Positions 18,375-26,306 of a DNA stretch of 64,000 nucleotides are shown piece by piece. The number at the start of each line of letters is the position of its first letter. The first letter of the stretch is position 1. The translations under genes were made by a program, and so were the position numbers. Source of the DNA: an uncultured Desulfuromonas sp. (lineage in GTDB: Bacteria; Desulfobacterota; Desulfuromonadia; Desulfuromonadales; Desulfuromonadaceae); NCBI RefSeq assembly GCF_963676955.1, contig NZ_OY781461.1, positions 2,846,225-2,910,224 on the forward strand, written 5' to 3'. The notes below the pieces were generated by a model. The model was not told the origin of the DNA, did no database searches, and saw nothing but the letters and a program-made list of their open reading frames with translations.

Positions 18375-19424
18375 TTAGACTCCTGTTTCCTGAATTGTTT
18401 CACTCAGACCCGTATGGTGGTCCTGATAGTCTGGCCACAATGGGTCCAGTCGGCTCAATCCCCGCAGATGAAACAGATCCCTGATGACACCGAACGCGTC
18501 GCGTCGGTTGAGCCAGAAACCGGCGTCGTGCAACTCGGTGAAGCCGTTCAATGCCTCACCAATGGCGCGTTCTATGACGCGACGGGTTGACGTCGGGAAT
18601 AAAACGTCGATTGGCGTTGTGATCTTTTCAGGTGCGCTGAGACACGCTTTCAGTGTTTCCTGTTCCTGGGCAGTGCCTTCGTGATGAATGGTCGACACCA
18701 GATAGTTGTGATGCCCGGCGCAGAGGTCTTCGACAAGATCCGTCATGTCATCAATCACCTGCAGTGCCAGACCGATTTTGTAAATGGCCTGATCGGCCTG
18801 CCGAACCGCAGGGCTTTTTTCAATATAGCATGGAGTGATAAATGCCAGGCGTAATAGCTCTCCCCCTTTCAAGGCGTGAACCGTTGTCAGAATCTGATCC
18901 GGGCGAAGAATGGTGCTCACGCCTCCCTCTTCACTGGCTTCTTCAGCACCAATGGCAACCAGGGCTGAGAAGATTTGTTTGTGAATGGCTTCTTTGTCTG
19001 ATGTGTTCAACAGACCGTCAGTGACCGCCTTATCAAGAATCTGTTCAAGAAAACGATCAAACAGAAGGATATGCATCACGCTGCTGAACCGCTGTGCTTG
19101 AGGAGGGAATGCCAGAGGCAGCATGGCTTTATATTCGTCATCCAGTAAATTATCACACCCTGTCACAATGCCGCGAATGGATTGATTGATCACACCGTAA
19201 AGCTGGCGATGGGCGGGCGTTATTTTCAGTGCTCGATAGATGGACAGAAAAAGGATTGAGAAAAAATTACGCTGATAAAAGCTCATTAATTTGGGTTTGG
19301 TTTTCCGCAGATCAAGATAGACCGGATCCAGTGTTTTCTTGAGGAGCTGGTTTAACGTGTGCTCTACACGCTGGTGGTCACGCAGGGCAGGATAGAGGTG
19401 ACGTAAAATAGCAAATCGATTCAT
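18375..19424 (-). CDS. Polyprenyl synthetase-like protein
   Basis: 349 residues from the ATG at 19424; a TTG at 19484 would add 20 residues. It is mostly helical with two Asp-rich motifs spaced as in trans-isoprenyl diphosphate synthases: G-C-D-N-L-L-D-D-E-Y near residue 90 and Q-V-I-D-D-M-T-D-L-V-E-D near residue 240. The first is altered from D-D-x-x-D, so activity is uncertain. Conserved K/R substrate-binding residues near the N-terminus are not obvious. It may be a divergent class I terpenoid-fold enzyme. The operon with an FtsX permease suggests an envelope role (inference). Confidence 0.6.
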   Translation of the reverse strand: MNRFAILRHLYPALRDHQRVEHTLNQLLKKTLDPVYLDLRKTKPKLMSFYQRNFFSILFLSIYRALKITPAHRQLYGVINQSIRGIVTGCDNLLDDEYKAMLPLAFPPQAQRFSSVMHILLFDRFLEQILDKAVTDGLLNTSDKEAIHKQIFSALVAIGAEEASEEGGVSTILRPDQILTTVHALKGGELLRLAFITPCYIEKSPAVRQADQAIYKIGLALQVIDDMTDLVEDLCAGHHNYLVSTIHHEGTAQEQETLKACLSAPEKITTPIDVLFPTSTRRVIERAIGEALNGFTELHDAGFWLNRRDAFGVIRDLFHLRGLSRLDPLWPDYQDHHTGLSETIQETGV

Positions 19425-19680
19425 AAGGATGTTTATTTCCTGACGCGGTGGAAATTTATCTGTTTGCAATAAATGTTTTTTCAAAATTATAACAGAGCCG
19501 CACCGTCAAGGTCTCTGTTTCTTTTGTGATTTCCTTTTTTATTCTAGTGCCTTTTCCCACCGGAGATTCTCTGCAAAGCGTGTGAATATCCTCATCGTGT
19601 TCTGGACTGATGCTGATGGGCACTAATATTGCTCATCGACTGTAGCGATGTAGCAAGCGGTGTTAAATGGGGACTATCGC

Positions 19681-21235
19681 GAATGGCGCTAGTTTAAGCC
19701 TGTGTAGCACGATATTGGTTACGATGAGGAATCACCTCTATTTCGTGTCTTGGTGCCGTCATTCGTTGGTAATTTTTAGGTCGTCGTTTTATACATCGAG
19801 GTTCACTCCTGCCCGGCCTTTGCCTAATTGGGACATTGGTCATTGCAGCGTACAAATCACTAACGAGCCGGTAGCGTTCCATCTTGCTGATTTGCACCTG
19901 ATTCAGGTGCGCTTCCCAGCTACGTAAAGCCTGTAAACTCCCTTTAAAGCTGACAACGCGAACATCAATATCGGCCTCTTCTGCCGCCTCATACATCAAC
20001 CTGCGGATGCAGTTGTAGGCGATAAAATACATCATGATCTCTTTGCGGATCATCTCAGGCGTTCGGCAACGCAAAACATCCATGCCCATAGTTGTTTTTA
20101 TGTCACGGAAAAACAGTTCAACATCCCATCGCTTGTAATAGAGTTTCGCGATCGATTGCGCTGGGTATTTTATAGGGTCAAGCAAAGTCGTGATGATGTA
20201 AAAGCTCTGCGTTCTAAATCCTGGATATTGGACCGCCACCTTGATTTGACGCAACATTAGCTCATCAGGCAAGAGTTCCCACTGCTCTCTTGAGTAGGAT
20301 AATCTCTTCATATATTTTGGTCGTTCCCATGTGATCAAGCGATCATTTTCCCCAAATTCTTTAAGGCATTTTGTTGCCCTGACGGGTGCTCTTCGCGCCA
20401 GCGTGAGAACGCTGTCCACCTTCTGTTTCCTCAACTCGGCGATATCGAAATAGCTACAAAATCCTTTGTCTCCTAGGAAAATATCTCCGGGTCTGAATGT
20501 TCTCCACTGCTTACGTAACAGGGGCAGTTCATTTGTCTTTTTGTTGCCAATCTCATAGCTGAGCAACGCTCCGCTTTGCAATGAAAAGCAGGCGCAGATG
20601 CGGGCTGATGGGAAGCTGCAGCCTGCTTTGAGCAGAGAAGACTGAGGCCATAAGTGCTGATTAGCCTGGGTATCCGGCATACTCACACCCGTTCCATCAA
20701 CAACAATCACGCGCCGATTTGCAAGCAGGCCGGATTCTGGGAACTGATCAAGTTGATTAGCTGTATGCTCAAATATCTCACAGAGCATGTCTTCATCGAG
20801 CTTTTTGCGAGCCGTACAATACGAAGCTGTCGACGACGAGGGGATCTTGCTACCCTTTATGGAAGCATAGGACTGCAACTTCCGAATCACTTCTTTGCAA
20901 CCACCGTCTGAATCCAACACTTGGCTAAAAAAAGCCCAGAATGTGTTCTCTTTGGAGAAAAGCCTTCTGCGACTCATGACACCGGATCTTGCAGGTTTTA
21001 GCAGGTTATAGGGGATAAATCGTTCAAAGATTTCACCAACCTGCTTAAACGACTTTTCTTTTAATACAGCTAACTCAGCAGCAAGTTTCTGTTGTGGTGT
21101 GCGTGGTTTACGTCGTAATGTTTGCAGGTGAAATCCAGGGAATATAGGCGTTGAATTCTTCATGGCTTATTATGCCATATTTGCCAAATTAATCTGGAAT
21201 TTCACCATGGTAGAACTCTTAAACTAGCGCCATTC
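19681..21235 (-). mobile_element. Complete IS4-family insertion sequence
   Basis: 1555 bp. Terminal inverted repeats are GAATGGCGCTAGTTTAAG at the left and its exact complement at the right (18 bp). It is flanked by an 11-bp direct repeat GGGACTATCGC (19670-19680 and 21236-21246), the target duplication length expected of IS4 elements. One full-length transposase ORF lies on the minus strand. Rejoining the flanks restores AAATGGGGACTATCGCCCAT, an inverted repeat, so the element sits in the middle of a small palindrome. The same ends are found on the MITE at 40006. Confidence 0.95.
19694..21163 (-). CDS. IS4-family DDE transposase
   Basis: 489 residues. The catalytic triad is visible: first Asp in V-V-D-G-T-G-V, second in F-L-G-D-K-G-F, and Glu in the family Y-x2-R-x3-E-x6-K box (Y-K-R-W-D-V-E-L-F-F-R-D-I-K). 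The N-terminal part resembles the DUF4372/IS4 helical region. The ORF is intact and spans almost the whole element, so the IS is probably still able to move and to act on the MITE with the same ends. Confidence 0.93.
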   Translation of the reverse strand: MKNSTPIFPGFHLQTLRRKPRTPQQKLAAELAVLKEKSFKQVGEIFERFIPYNLLKPARSGVMSRRRLFSKENTFWAFFSQVLDSDGGCKEVIRKLQSYASIKGSKIPSSSTASYCTARKKLDEDMLCEIFEHTANQLDQFPESGLLANRRVIVVDGTGVSMPDTQANQHLWPQSSLLKAGCSFPSARICACFSLQSGALLSYEIGNKKTNELPLLRKQWRTFRPGDIFLGDKGFCSYFDIAELRKQKVDSVLTLARRAPVRATKCLKEFGENDRLITWERPKYMKRLSYSREQWELLPDELMLRQIKVAVQYPGFRTQSFYIITTLLDPIKYPAQSIAKLYYKRWDVELFFRDIKTTMGMDVLRCRTPEMIRKEIMMYFIAYNCIRRLMYEAAEEADIDVRVVSFKGSLQALRSWEAHLNQVQISKMERYRLVSDLYAAMTNVPIRQRPGRSEPRCIKRRPKNYQRMTAPRHEIEVIPHRNQYRATQA

Positions 21236-21380
21236 GGGACTATCGCCCATTTTGCCACCATTGGTGACTTCTGCTGGGGCAGAAGGCTCATTCTACACTG
21301 CGCTCGACTGTGTAGCGTTTAGAACAAGAAGTCGTTTTAATCGGGTTGGTTTAATATTGTGATGAAACAAGGAGGGAAAA

Positions 21381-22214
21381 ATGAACTTTTGGGTATGTGT
21401 CGGCCGTTACGTGATGTTGTCGGTGGTGTTGATCTCTGTGACAATATCATCGAGTTGGGCCACAGGTCATCATGACGAAGTGTCCAGTGAGCATAAAATA
21501 GCACATGAGGCTGTTGCCAAAGGCAAACCGTCAGCGGATGAAGCGATTAAAATGCTGCAGCAGGGCAACAAACGTTTTGTGACCGGCACCGCGATTTATC
21601 CCCATACGAACTCTGCCCGTATTATTCAGGCGGGTCGTGAAGATCAGGGCGACCATGCCTATGCCACGGTCATTACCTGCTCGGACTCCCGGGTGCCGGT
21701 GGAGTTGATTTTTGATGCCGGGATTATGGACATCTTTGTCATTCGCGTGGCCGGTAATGTGGTTGATGTCGATGAAGCCGGTTCCATCGAATATGGCTTA
21801 TCGCATGTGAACACGCCGGTACTGGTGGTTCTTGGTCATACGCAATGTGGTGCGGTAACCGCAGTCACTGCGGCAATGACGGGACATGGCCATGCACTTG
21901 AGTGCAATATTCCACCTCTGGTGGACAATATCCGGCCGGCTGTACAAAAAAGTCTGGACGATTATCCCGGCGCACCGACACGGGATATCATTCGCTTCGC
22001 TATTGAGGAAAATATCTGGCAGGGGATTCGTGAGTTGTTCATGCGCAGTCCTTCGACGCGCGAACTGGTAAAAAATGGTCAGGCGAAAGTGGTTGGGGCC
22101 ATTTATAATGTCGGTACCGGCAAGGTCAAGTGGCTGCCTCAGGATAAAACCATCGCGATTTTGCATGAGGTGGAAAACGACCCTGAGAAAACAAAAGCAA
22201 CCGTGGTGCATTAA
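21381..22214 (+). CDS. Periplasmic beta-type carbonic anhydrase
   Basis: 277 residues. A signal peptide (hydrophobic stretch about 10-28, cleavage after S-W-A) precedes a beta-carbonic anhydrase domain. Zinc ligands are in I-T-C-S-D-S-R-V-P and L-G-H-T-Q-C-G-A-V, with the Asp-Arg dyad in the first motif. It interconverts CO2 and bicarbonate; export to the periplasm suggests CO2/bicarbonate handling outside the inner membrane. Strong AAGGAGGG ribosome site. Adjacent to tRNA-Val and preceded by the IS element, whose insertion lies 146 bp upstream and may affect its promoter. Confidence 0.9.
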   Translation: MNFWVCVGRYVMLSVVLISVTISSSWATGHHDEVSSEHKIAHEAVAKGKPSADEAIKMLQQGNKRFVTGTAIYPHTNSARIIQAGREDQGDHAYATVITCSDSRVPVELIFDAGIMDIFVIRVAGNVVDVDEAGSIEYGLSHVNTPVLVVLGHTQCGAVTAVTAAMTGHGHALECNIPPLVDNIRPAVQKSLDDYPGAPTRDIIRFAIEENIWQGIRELFMRSPSTRELVKNGQAKVVGAIYNVGTGKVKWLPQDKTIAILHEVENDPEKTKATVVH

Positions 22215-22260
22215 ACTGTTGACAGCCCGGCGGGAAGTTGATAAAAACACCGTCACGTTT

Positions 22261-22336
22261 GGGCGAATAGCTCAGCTGGGAGAGCATCGGTCTTACACAC
22301 CGAGGGTCACAGGTTCGAGCCCTGTTTCGCCCACCA
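22261..22336 (+). tRNA. tRNA-Val (anticodon TAC)
   Basis: A 76-base cloverleaf including encoded CCA. Acceptor GGGCGAA/TTCGCCC, D stem GCTC/GAGC, anticodon stem TCGGT/ACCGA with loop CTTACAC (anticodon TAC), T arm ACAGG-TTCGAGC-CCTGT. All stems pair perfectly. Confidence 0.98.
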
Positions 22337-22344
22337 AATATTTG

Positions 22345-22380
22345 CGGGAGCCGATCATGATCGGCTCCCGTTTTGTTTTT
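22345..22380 (+). terminator. Terminator after tRNA-Val
   Basis: A perfect 13-bp inverted repeat (CGGGAGCCGATCA / TGATCGGCTCCCG) followed by TTTTGTTTTT. Confidence 0.88.
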
Positions 22381-22405
22381 CCCTTCCGAATCGTGCGAGG
22401 ATACG

Positions 22406-22720
22406 ATGGCCCGTCAACACTGTACCCAATGTGGAAATCCTTTGCCGCGTCGTGCGACGGTTTGTCTGACGTGTGAAACACCGGTCGATGAAATGCAGCT
22501 GCCTCAGCTTTCTGCGACTCCAAAATCAGCGGCACTGAAATGTGCTATCGTTTGTGTTGCTCTAAGCTGTTTGGGTTTTGTCGTTACTCTGGGCGTGACC
22601 TCCCTGTTTCGGGAGGGGGGGCTGATTTTTGGCGGGGTGTTCTTTTGCGGCATTGTGCTGTCAGTGCGCTGGGTCACCAGCTTGGAGAAAAAAGCACTCT
22701 GCCGTGATGAGCGTGATTGA
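22406..22720 (+). CDS. Small zinc-ribbon membrane protein
   Basis: 104 residues from the ATG at 22406 (GAGGAT ribosome site; a TTG further up is a poorer start). The N-terminus has a zinc ribbon H-C-T-Q-C-G-N-P-L-P and V-C-L-T-C, then a linker and two membrane helices (about 50-73 and 78-95). The function is not recognised. It ends at the base next to the stop of the converging 55-residue gene. Confidence 0.65.
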   Translation: MARQHCTQCGNPLPRRATVCLTCETPVDEMQLPQLSATPKSAALKCAIVCVALSCLGFVVTLGVTSLFREGGLIFGGVFFCGIVLSVRWVTSLEKKALCRDERD

Positions 22721-22888
22721 TCAACGCTTTCTATTGAGAAAAAATTGACCCACCGGCCATAACGCAATCAGGATAAACAGGGCACCAAAGGTGATTTTGT
22801 TGAACCAGCAGAGCGTCGCCACCGTCATGGCAAGCAAGGCAACGATGTAAACTGCCAGAACCCATGTTTTCTTTGATGAGGTATCCAT
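22721..22888 (-). CDS. Small two-helix membrane protein
   Basis: 55 residues: a short polar N-terminus (M-D-T-S-S-K-K-T-W), hydrophobic helices at about 10-27 and 33-50, then N-R-K-R. A good AGGAGCAAT-type ribosome site lies upstream of the ATG, and the gene is 3 bp downstream of the TPR lipoprotein gene, pointing to cotranscription. No family is recognised. Confidence 0.6.
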   Translation of the reverse strand: MDTSSKKTWVLAVYIVALLAMTVATLCWFNKITFGALFILIALWPVGQFFLNRKR

Positions 22889-22891
22889 GGT

Positions 22892-23413
22892 CTATTGCTC
22901 CTTGATCCAGCGTTGCACATACGCGAGATTCTTTTGCGTCATCTCTAAGTCAGGGACCAGTTCCAGAGCTTGATTGAGCAGCGACACGGTGTGCTCCTGA
23001 TGGCGTTTCTGCTCCGTGATCAAACCGGCTTTTTTCGCCTGTATCGCTTTTTCAAAGACAATCTTTGCCAAATTATTGTAGGCCAGAGCCGCCTGATCCT
23101 GCCACGTCTGTCCCATGACGATGGTTTTGTGACTTTCTTTGATCTTTTCCAGACCGACGGTTGTTTCCTCCCACGCCTTGTCGTAATTTTTTTCCCGCAG
23201 ATAGACATAACCTAAATTGATATGCGCTTCAGCCAGGGAGGGATCTTTGCTCAGGGCGGTATGGAACAATTCTTTAGCCTGTTCCAGCTGGTTGTCTCTT
23301 TGCGCCTCAATCCCCTTGTTGAACTCATCTTCACCCGGGCGAGTGCAGCCGTTGAGTGTTCCGATGGCAACAGTAAGCAAGACAATGGAGGTAAGTAGGC
23401 GCAGTATTTTCAT
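22892..23413 (-). CDS. TPR-repeat lipoprotein
   Basis: 173 residues. Type II signal peptide with lipobox L-N-G-C at about residues 20-23, so it is membrane-anchored at the periplasmic face. Two to three tetratricopeptide repeats follow (F-N-K-G-I-E-A-Q-R..., A-E-A-H-I-N-L-G-Y-V-Y-L-R-E...), with a C-terminal helix pair. It would act as a protein-protein scaffold in the envelope; partner unknown. It lies 14 bp downstream of the ParB-like gene. Confidence 0.8.
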   Translation of the reverse strand: MKILRLLTSIVLLTVAIGTLNGCTRPGEDEFNKGIEAQRDNQLEQAKELFHTALSKDPSLAEAHINLGYVYLREKNYDKAWEETTVGLEKIKESHKTIVMGQTWQDQAALAYNNLAKIVFEKAIQAKKAGLITEQKRHQEHTVSLLNQALELVPDLEMTQKNLAYVQRWIKEQ

Positions 23414-23427
23414 GGAGAAAGACCTCG

Positions 23428-24258
23428 TTAAAAATTAAATTCAAGAGTTTGTTGGGGGGCTTGTGTGTCGCTTTTACTCCGTTGTTTAACCCGTGCGTCG
23501 ATCTGTTTTTTCAGATCAAGAAGTTGCGACTCAATGCGGAGTTTTTCTTCGTCATCATTAAAACCGAGTTCATAGGCCAGTTCAATTTTACGCATGAGCT
23601 GGTCAATGGATTTTTCCAGTGCTGCTCCCGGAGAGGTTTTGCGCGGTTGTCGGGAGACCTTGCGGACTTCACCCCGGGTCAAACCGCGTAGTTTGTATTT
23701 TTCATACAAAGACAGCATGGTGTGTTTTTTTCGCTTCTTGGCCACTTCAACCAGAATCCCCCGCGGCACCAGATTGTTGCTGCGACAGTCGTTTTTGATC
23801 TCTTCGGGTAAACGGTTCAGTGAGAGGATTTCGCTGATGGTTGATTTGGCTTTGCCGAGTTTTTCCGGCAGGTCTTTCTGACGACAGATTTTATCATCAA
23901 TCAGCCGTTGGATGGCTTCTGCTTCTTCGATGGGCGAGAGATTTTCCCGGACAATATTTTCAATCAACGCGACTTCAAGACTGGCTTGCTTTTTATAAAT
24001 TGCCGGGATCTGTGTCAGTCCGGCAAGCTTTGACGCCCGATAACGCCTCTCTCCGGAGATCAGGCGGTGTTGTCCGTCATCGGTCAGGGTAAAGAGGACC
24101 GGTTGCAATACCCCGTGCCGGCAGATGGTTTCCTTGAGTTCCTGCAGCGCTTTATCGTCAAAATGTTTGCGGGGCTGATTTGGATCGGGACTCAACAGGG
24201 ACAGCTCGAGTTCGTACAGGTGGTCTTCAATGTAATCGGCGTGGTTCTTCATCGACAT
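23428..24258 (-). CDS. Orphan ParB/Spo0J-type protein
   Basis: 276 residues. N-terminal ParB/sulfiredoxin-fold domain with P-N-Q-P-R-K-H-F, G-E-R-R-Y-R-A-S-K-L-A-G (the CTP-binding box) and E-N-I-V-R-E-N-L-S-P-I-E-E-A; then a helix-turn-helix region (K-S-T-I-S-E-I-L-S-L-N-R-L-P) and a charged C-terminus. Chromosomal ParB works with ParA and parS, but no parA is adjacent and no parS-like 16-mer was noticed. It may be a plasmid-derived or nucleoid-occlusion-like paralogue. Start ambiguous between two in-frame ATGs six bases apart. Confidence 0.85.
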   Translation of the reverse strand: MSMKNHADYIEDHLYELELSLLSPDPNQPRKHFDDKALQELKETICRHGVLQPVLFTLTDDGQHRLISGERRYRASKLAGLTQIPAIYKKQASLEVALIENIVRENLSPIEEAEAIQRLIDDKICRQKDLPEKLGKAKSTISEILSLNRLPEEIKNDCRSNNLVPRGILVEVAKKRKKHTMLSLYEKYKLRGLTRGEVRKVSRQPRKTSPGAALEKSIDQLMRKIELAYELGFNDDEEKLRIESQLLDLKKQIDARVKQRSKSDTQAPQQTLEFNF

Positions 24259-24271
24259 TTATCCGTACCCA

Positions 24272-25033
24272 TCAAAAAAGAGCTGCGTGGTTCATCATCA
24301 CATAAACGGCAACAAGGATTTGACACAAGCTGTGCGCCACTATACAGCAGACAAGGTTTTTCTGCCAAATCAACAATAGGCACATGATCAATGAAACACC
24401 AGCCAGAACGATACCATATTGAAACGCCAGTCCGGAAAGAACAGTGACACCAATCAATGAAAACAGTTGAAACCGGCCTAACTGTACGGAACGAAAATCA
24501 GCGGAGATGAGATAGCGTAACATGAACGAGCGCCAGAACAGCTCGTTCATCATGGGAAAAATAACGGCAAATCCAGCCAGTTTAATGGTCAGCAAAAGAG
24601 CGTTTACGATAAAGGAGTAAGCCGAGGTTTGTACCGGGGCCAGTGTGATCCACCCCTGCTGAATTGATAACGGCCATAAGGCAAAAGCCAATGCCCCGGT
24701 GAGCACGGCGTAAACATATTGAATCGTGGTTGGAGCTCCTGAGATATCAACGCGATAATGTTTGCGCCACATCCATAAAAGTCCGGCACACAAGAAGACA
24801 CGGGTACCATAAAGGTAGTCGTGCCATTGGGGGAGGAACTCTTCGGCTTGAATTAAAATCAGATAGATCAAGAAGGGCAGAACATAAGGAAACCATGTGG
24901 AGCGATAAAAAGCGGGCATAATATTGTCGTATCCGATACTCGGTTGAAAATAGTGTGCCTTTTGCGCAAGCCCCGGACGGCATTTTGCAAAAAACTCTGG
25001 TAGCTGGAGACTCGCCATTGTTTTACTGTGCAT
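24272..25033 (-). CDS. CPBP/CAAX-protease-like membrane protein
   Basis: 253 residues with about 7 hydrophobic helices. The segment M-M-N-E-L-F-W-R-S-F-M-L-R-Y-L matches the first CPBP (Abi/CAAX) motif E-E-x-x-x-R, but the first Glu is Asn. The later motifs read as F-Q-x-G-I-V (normally F-x-x-x-H) and I-V-A-H-S-L-C-Q (normally H-x-x-x-N). Overall it resembles the exosortase-associated CAAX-protease-related group. Loss of catalytic-type residues suggests a non-peptidase or weakened enzyme. Only 13 bp separate it from the ParB-like gene. The start site is uncertain; no strong ribosome site. Confidence 0.6.
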   Translation of the reverse strand: MHSKTMASLQLPEFFAKCRPGLAQKAHYFQPSIGYDNIMPAFYRSTWFPYVLPFLIYLILIQAEEFLPQWHDYLYGTRVFLCAGLLWMWRKHYRVDISGAPTTIQYVYAVLTGALAFALWPLSIQQGWITLAPVQTSAYSFIVNALLLTIKLAGFAVIFPMMNELFWRSFMLRYLISADFRSVQLGRFQLFSLIGVTVLSGLAFQYGIVLAGVSLIMCLLLIWQKNLVCCIVAHSLCQILVAVYVMMNHAALF

Positions 25034-25129
25034 CTTTCATCATGGTCAAGGGGAATCGTCGCCAAGATGCGTATTGATTCATGACTTGGTTCTGTTACTA
25101 TTATTTGCTCTATTCATAAAACACGTGTA

Positions 25130-25648
25130 ATGGGAGAACAGGTGGATTTTTTTGAGATTGTAGACGATGATGATCAGGTGATCGGATTAAGACCGAGAAG
25201 TGAATGCCATGGTAATCCCGATCTGGTTCACCGTGTTTCCCATGTCCTTGTATTCAATTCCGCAGGAAATCTGTTGCTGCAGAAACGCTCTCTGCTCAAG
25301 GATGTTCAGCCGGGGAAATGGGATACCAGTGTTGGTGGTCATGTTGATCCGGGAGAAAATTACCTCCAGGCGGCTTATCGGGAAATGGAAGAAGAGCTGG
25401 GTGTCACCGGGCAGCCGTTGAAAGTTCTGTATCCCTCGAAGATTCGCAATAATTTCGAATCGGAAAATGTCATGACATATCTTGTGGTTTATGACGGAAA
25501 AATCTGTTTTAATCGGACGGAAATCGACGAAATTCGTTTTTGGACGCCGTCAGAAATTGATCAAGCCCTGGGCAGCGGGATACTGACACCGAATTTTGAG
25601 GAGGAGTGGCAGTTGTGGCTTGATTATTCTGCCTCACCGGCACCATGA
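25130..25648 (+). CDS. Nudix hydrolase
   Basis: 172 residues with a complete Nudix box, G-x5-E-x7-R-E-x-x-E-E-x-G, reading G-H-V-D-P-G-E-N-Y-L then R-E-M-E-E-E-L-G-V. The N-terminal layout (D-x-D-D-Q-V-I-G, H-R-V-S-H-V-L-V-F-N) resembles the YfcD/isopentenyl-diphosphate-isomerase-like branch. It probably hydrolyses a nucleoside- or isoprenoid-diphosphate; the substrate is open. The ATG at 25130 lacks a strong ribosome site; it is divergent from the CPBP gene. Confidence 0.85.
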   Translation: MGEQVDFFEIVDDDDQVIGLRPRSECHGNPDLVHRVSHVLVFNSAGNLLLQKRSLLKDVQPGKWDTSVGGHVDPGENYLQAAYREMEEELGVTGQPLKVLYPSKIRNNFESENVMTYLVVYDGKICFNRTEIDEIRFWTPSEIDQALGSGILTPNFEEEWQLWLDYSASPAP

Positions 25649-25800
25649 GTGCTTAAAATGATAGCATTGTTAGAGTTGTGTTGAACAAATAATGTGCACC
25701 CGTTGCGGGCGTGTGAATATAAAAAAAACAATAAATCTTCAATCTGCTGTAATGCACTGATTTTGCGTTGTAAAAATAGTTCGGCCTTTTTTAGTGTTTG

Positions 25801-25816
25801 TGGCAAGAGTTTTGCT
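25801..25816 (+). promoter_or_regulatory. Sigma-54 promoter of glnB-glnA
   Basis: TGGCAAGAGTTTTGCT has the invariant GG and GC at exactly 10 bases spacing. The expected start of transcription is near 25828, about 75 bases before glnB. This fits nitrogen control by RpoN and an NtrC-type activator. An imperfect dyad GCACCC...GGGCGTG at 25692-25709 could be an activator site, but it is weak. Confidence 0.8.
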
Positions 25817-25869
25817 TAAACTGCAAGTGCGCCACGTTTGATTTCATAAATCTCCAGATCATACGATGA

Positions 25870-26241
<372 letters not shown>

Positions 26242-26306
26242 GCGATAGCGTGTATTGTGTTAATCGAAAGGTTCCGTATCTTTCAACCGTAAAGGAGAAC
26301 AAGTTG

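Noticed and set aside
25692-25709. NtrC-type site upstream of glnB
   Set aside because: The dyad GCACCC...GGGCGTG is imperfect and too weak against the known consensus to list as a feature.
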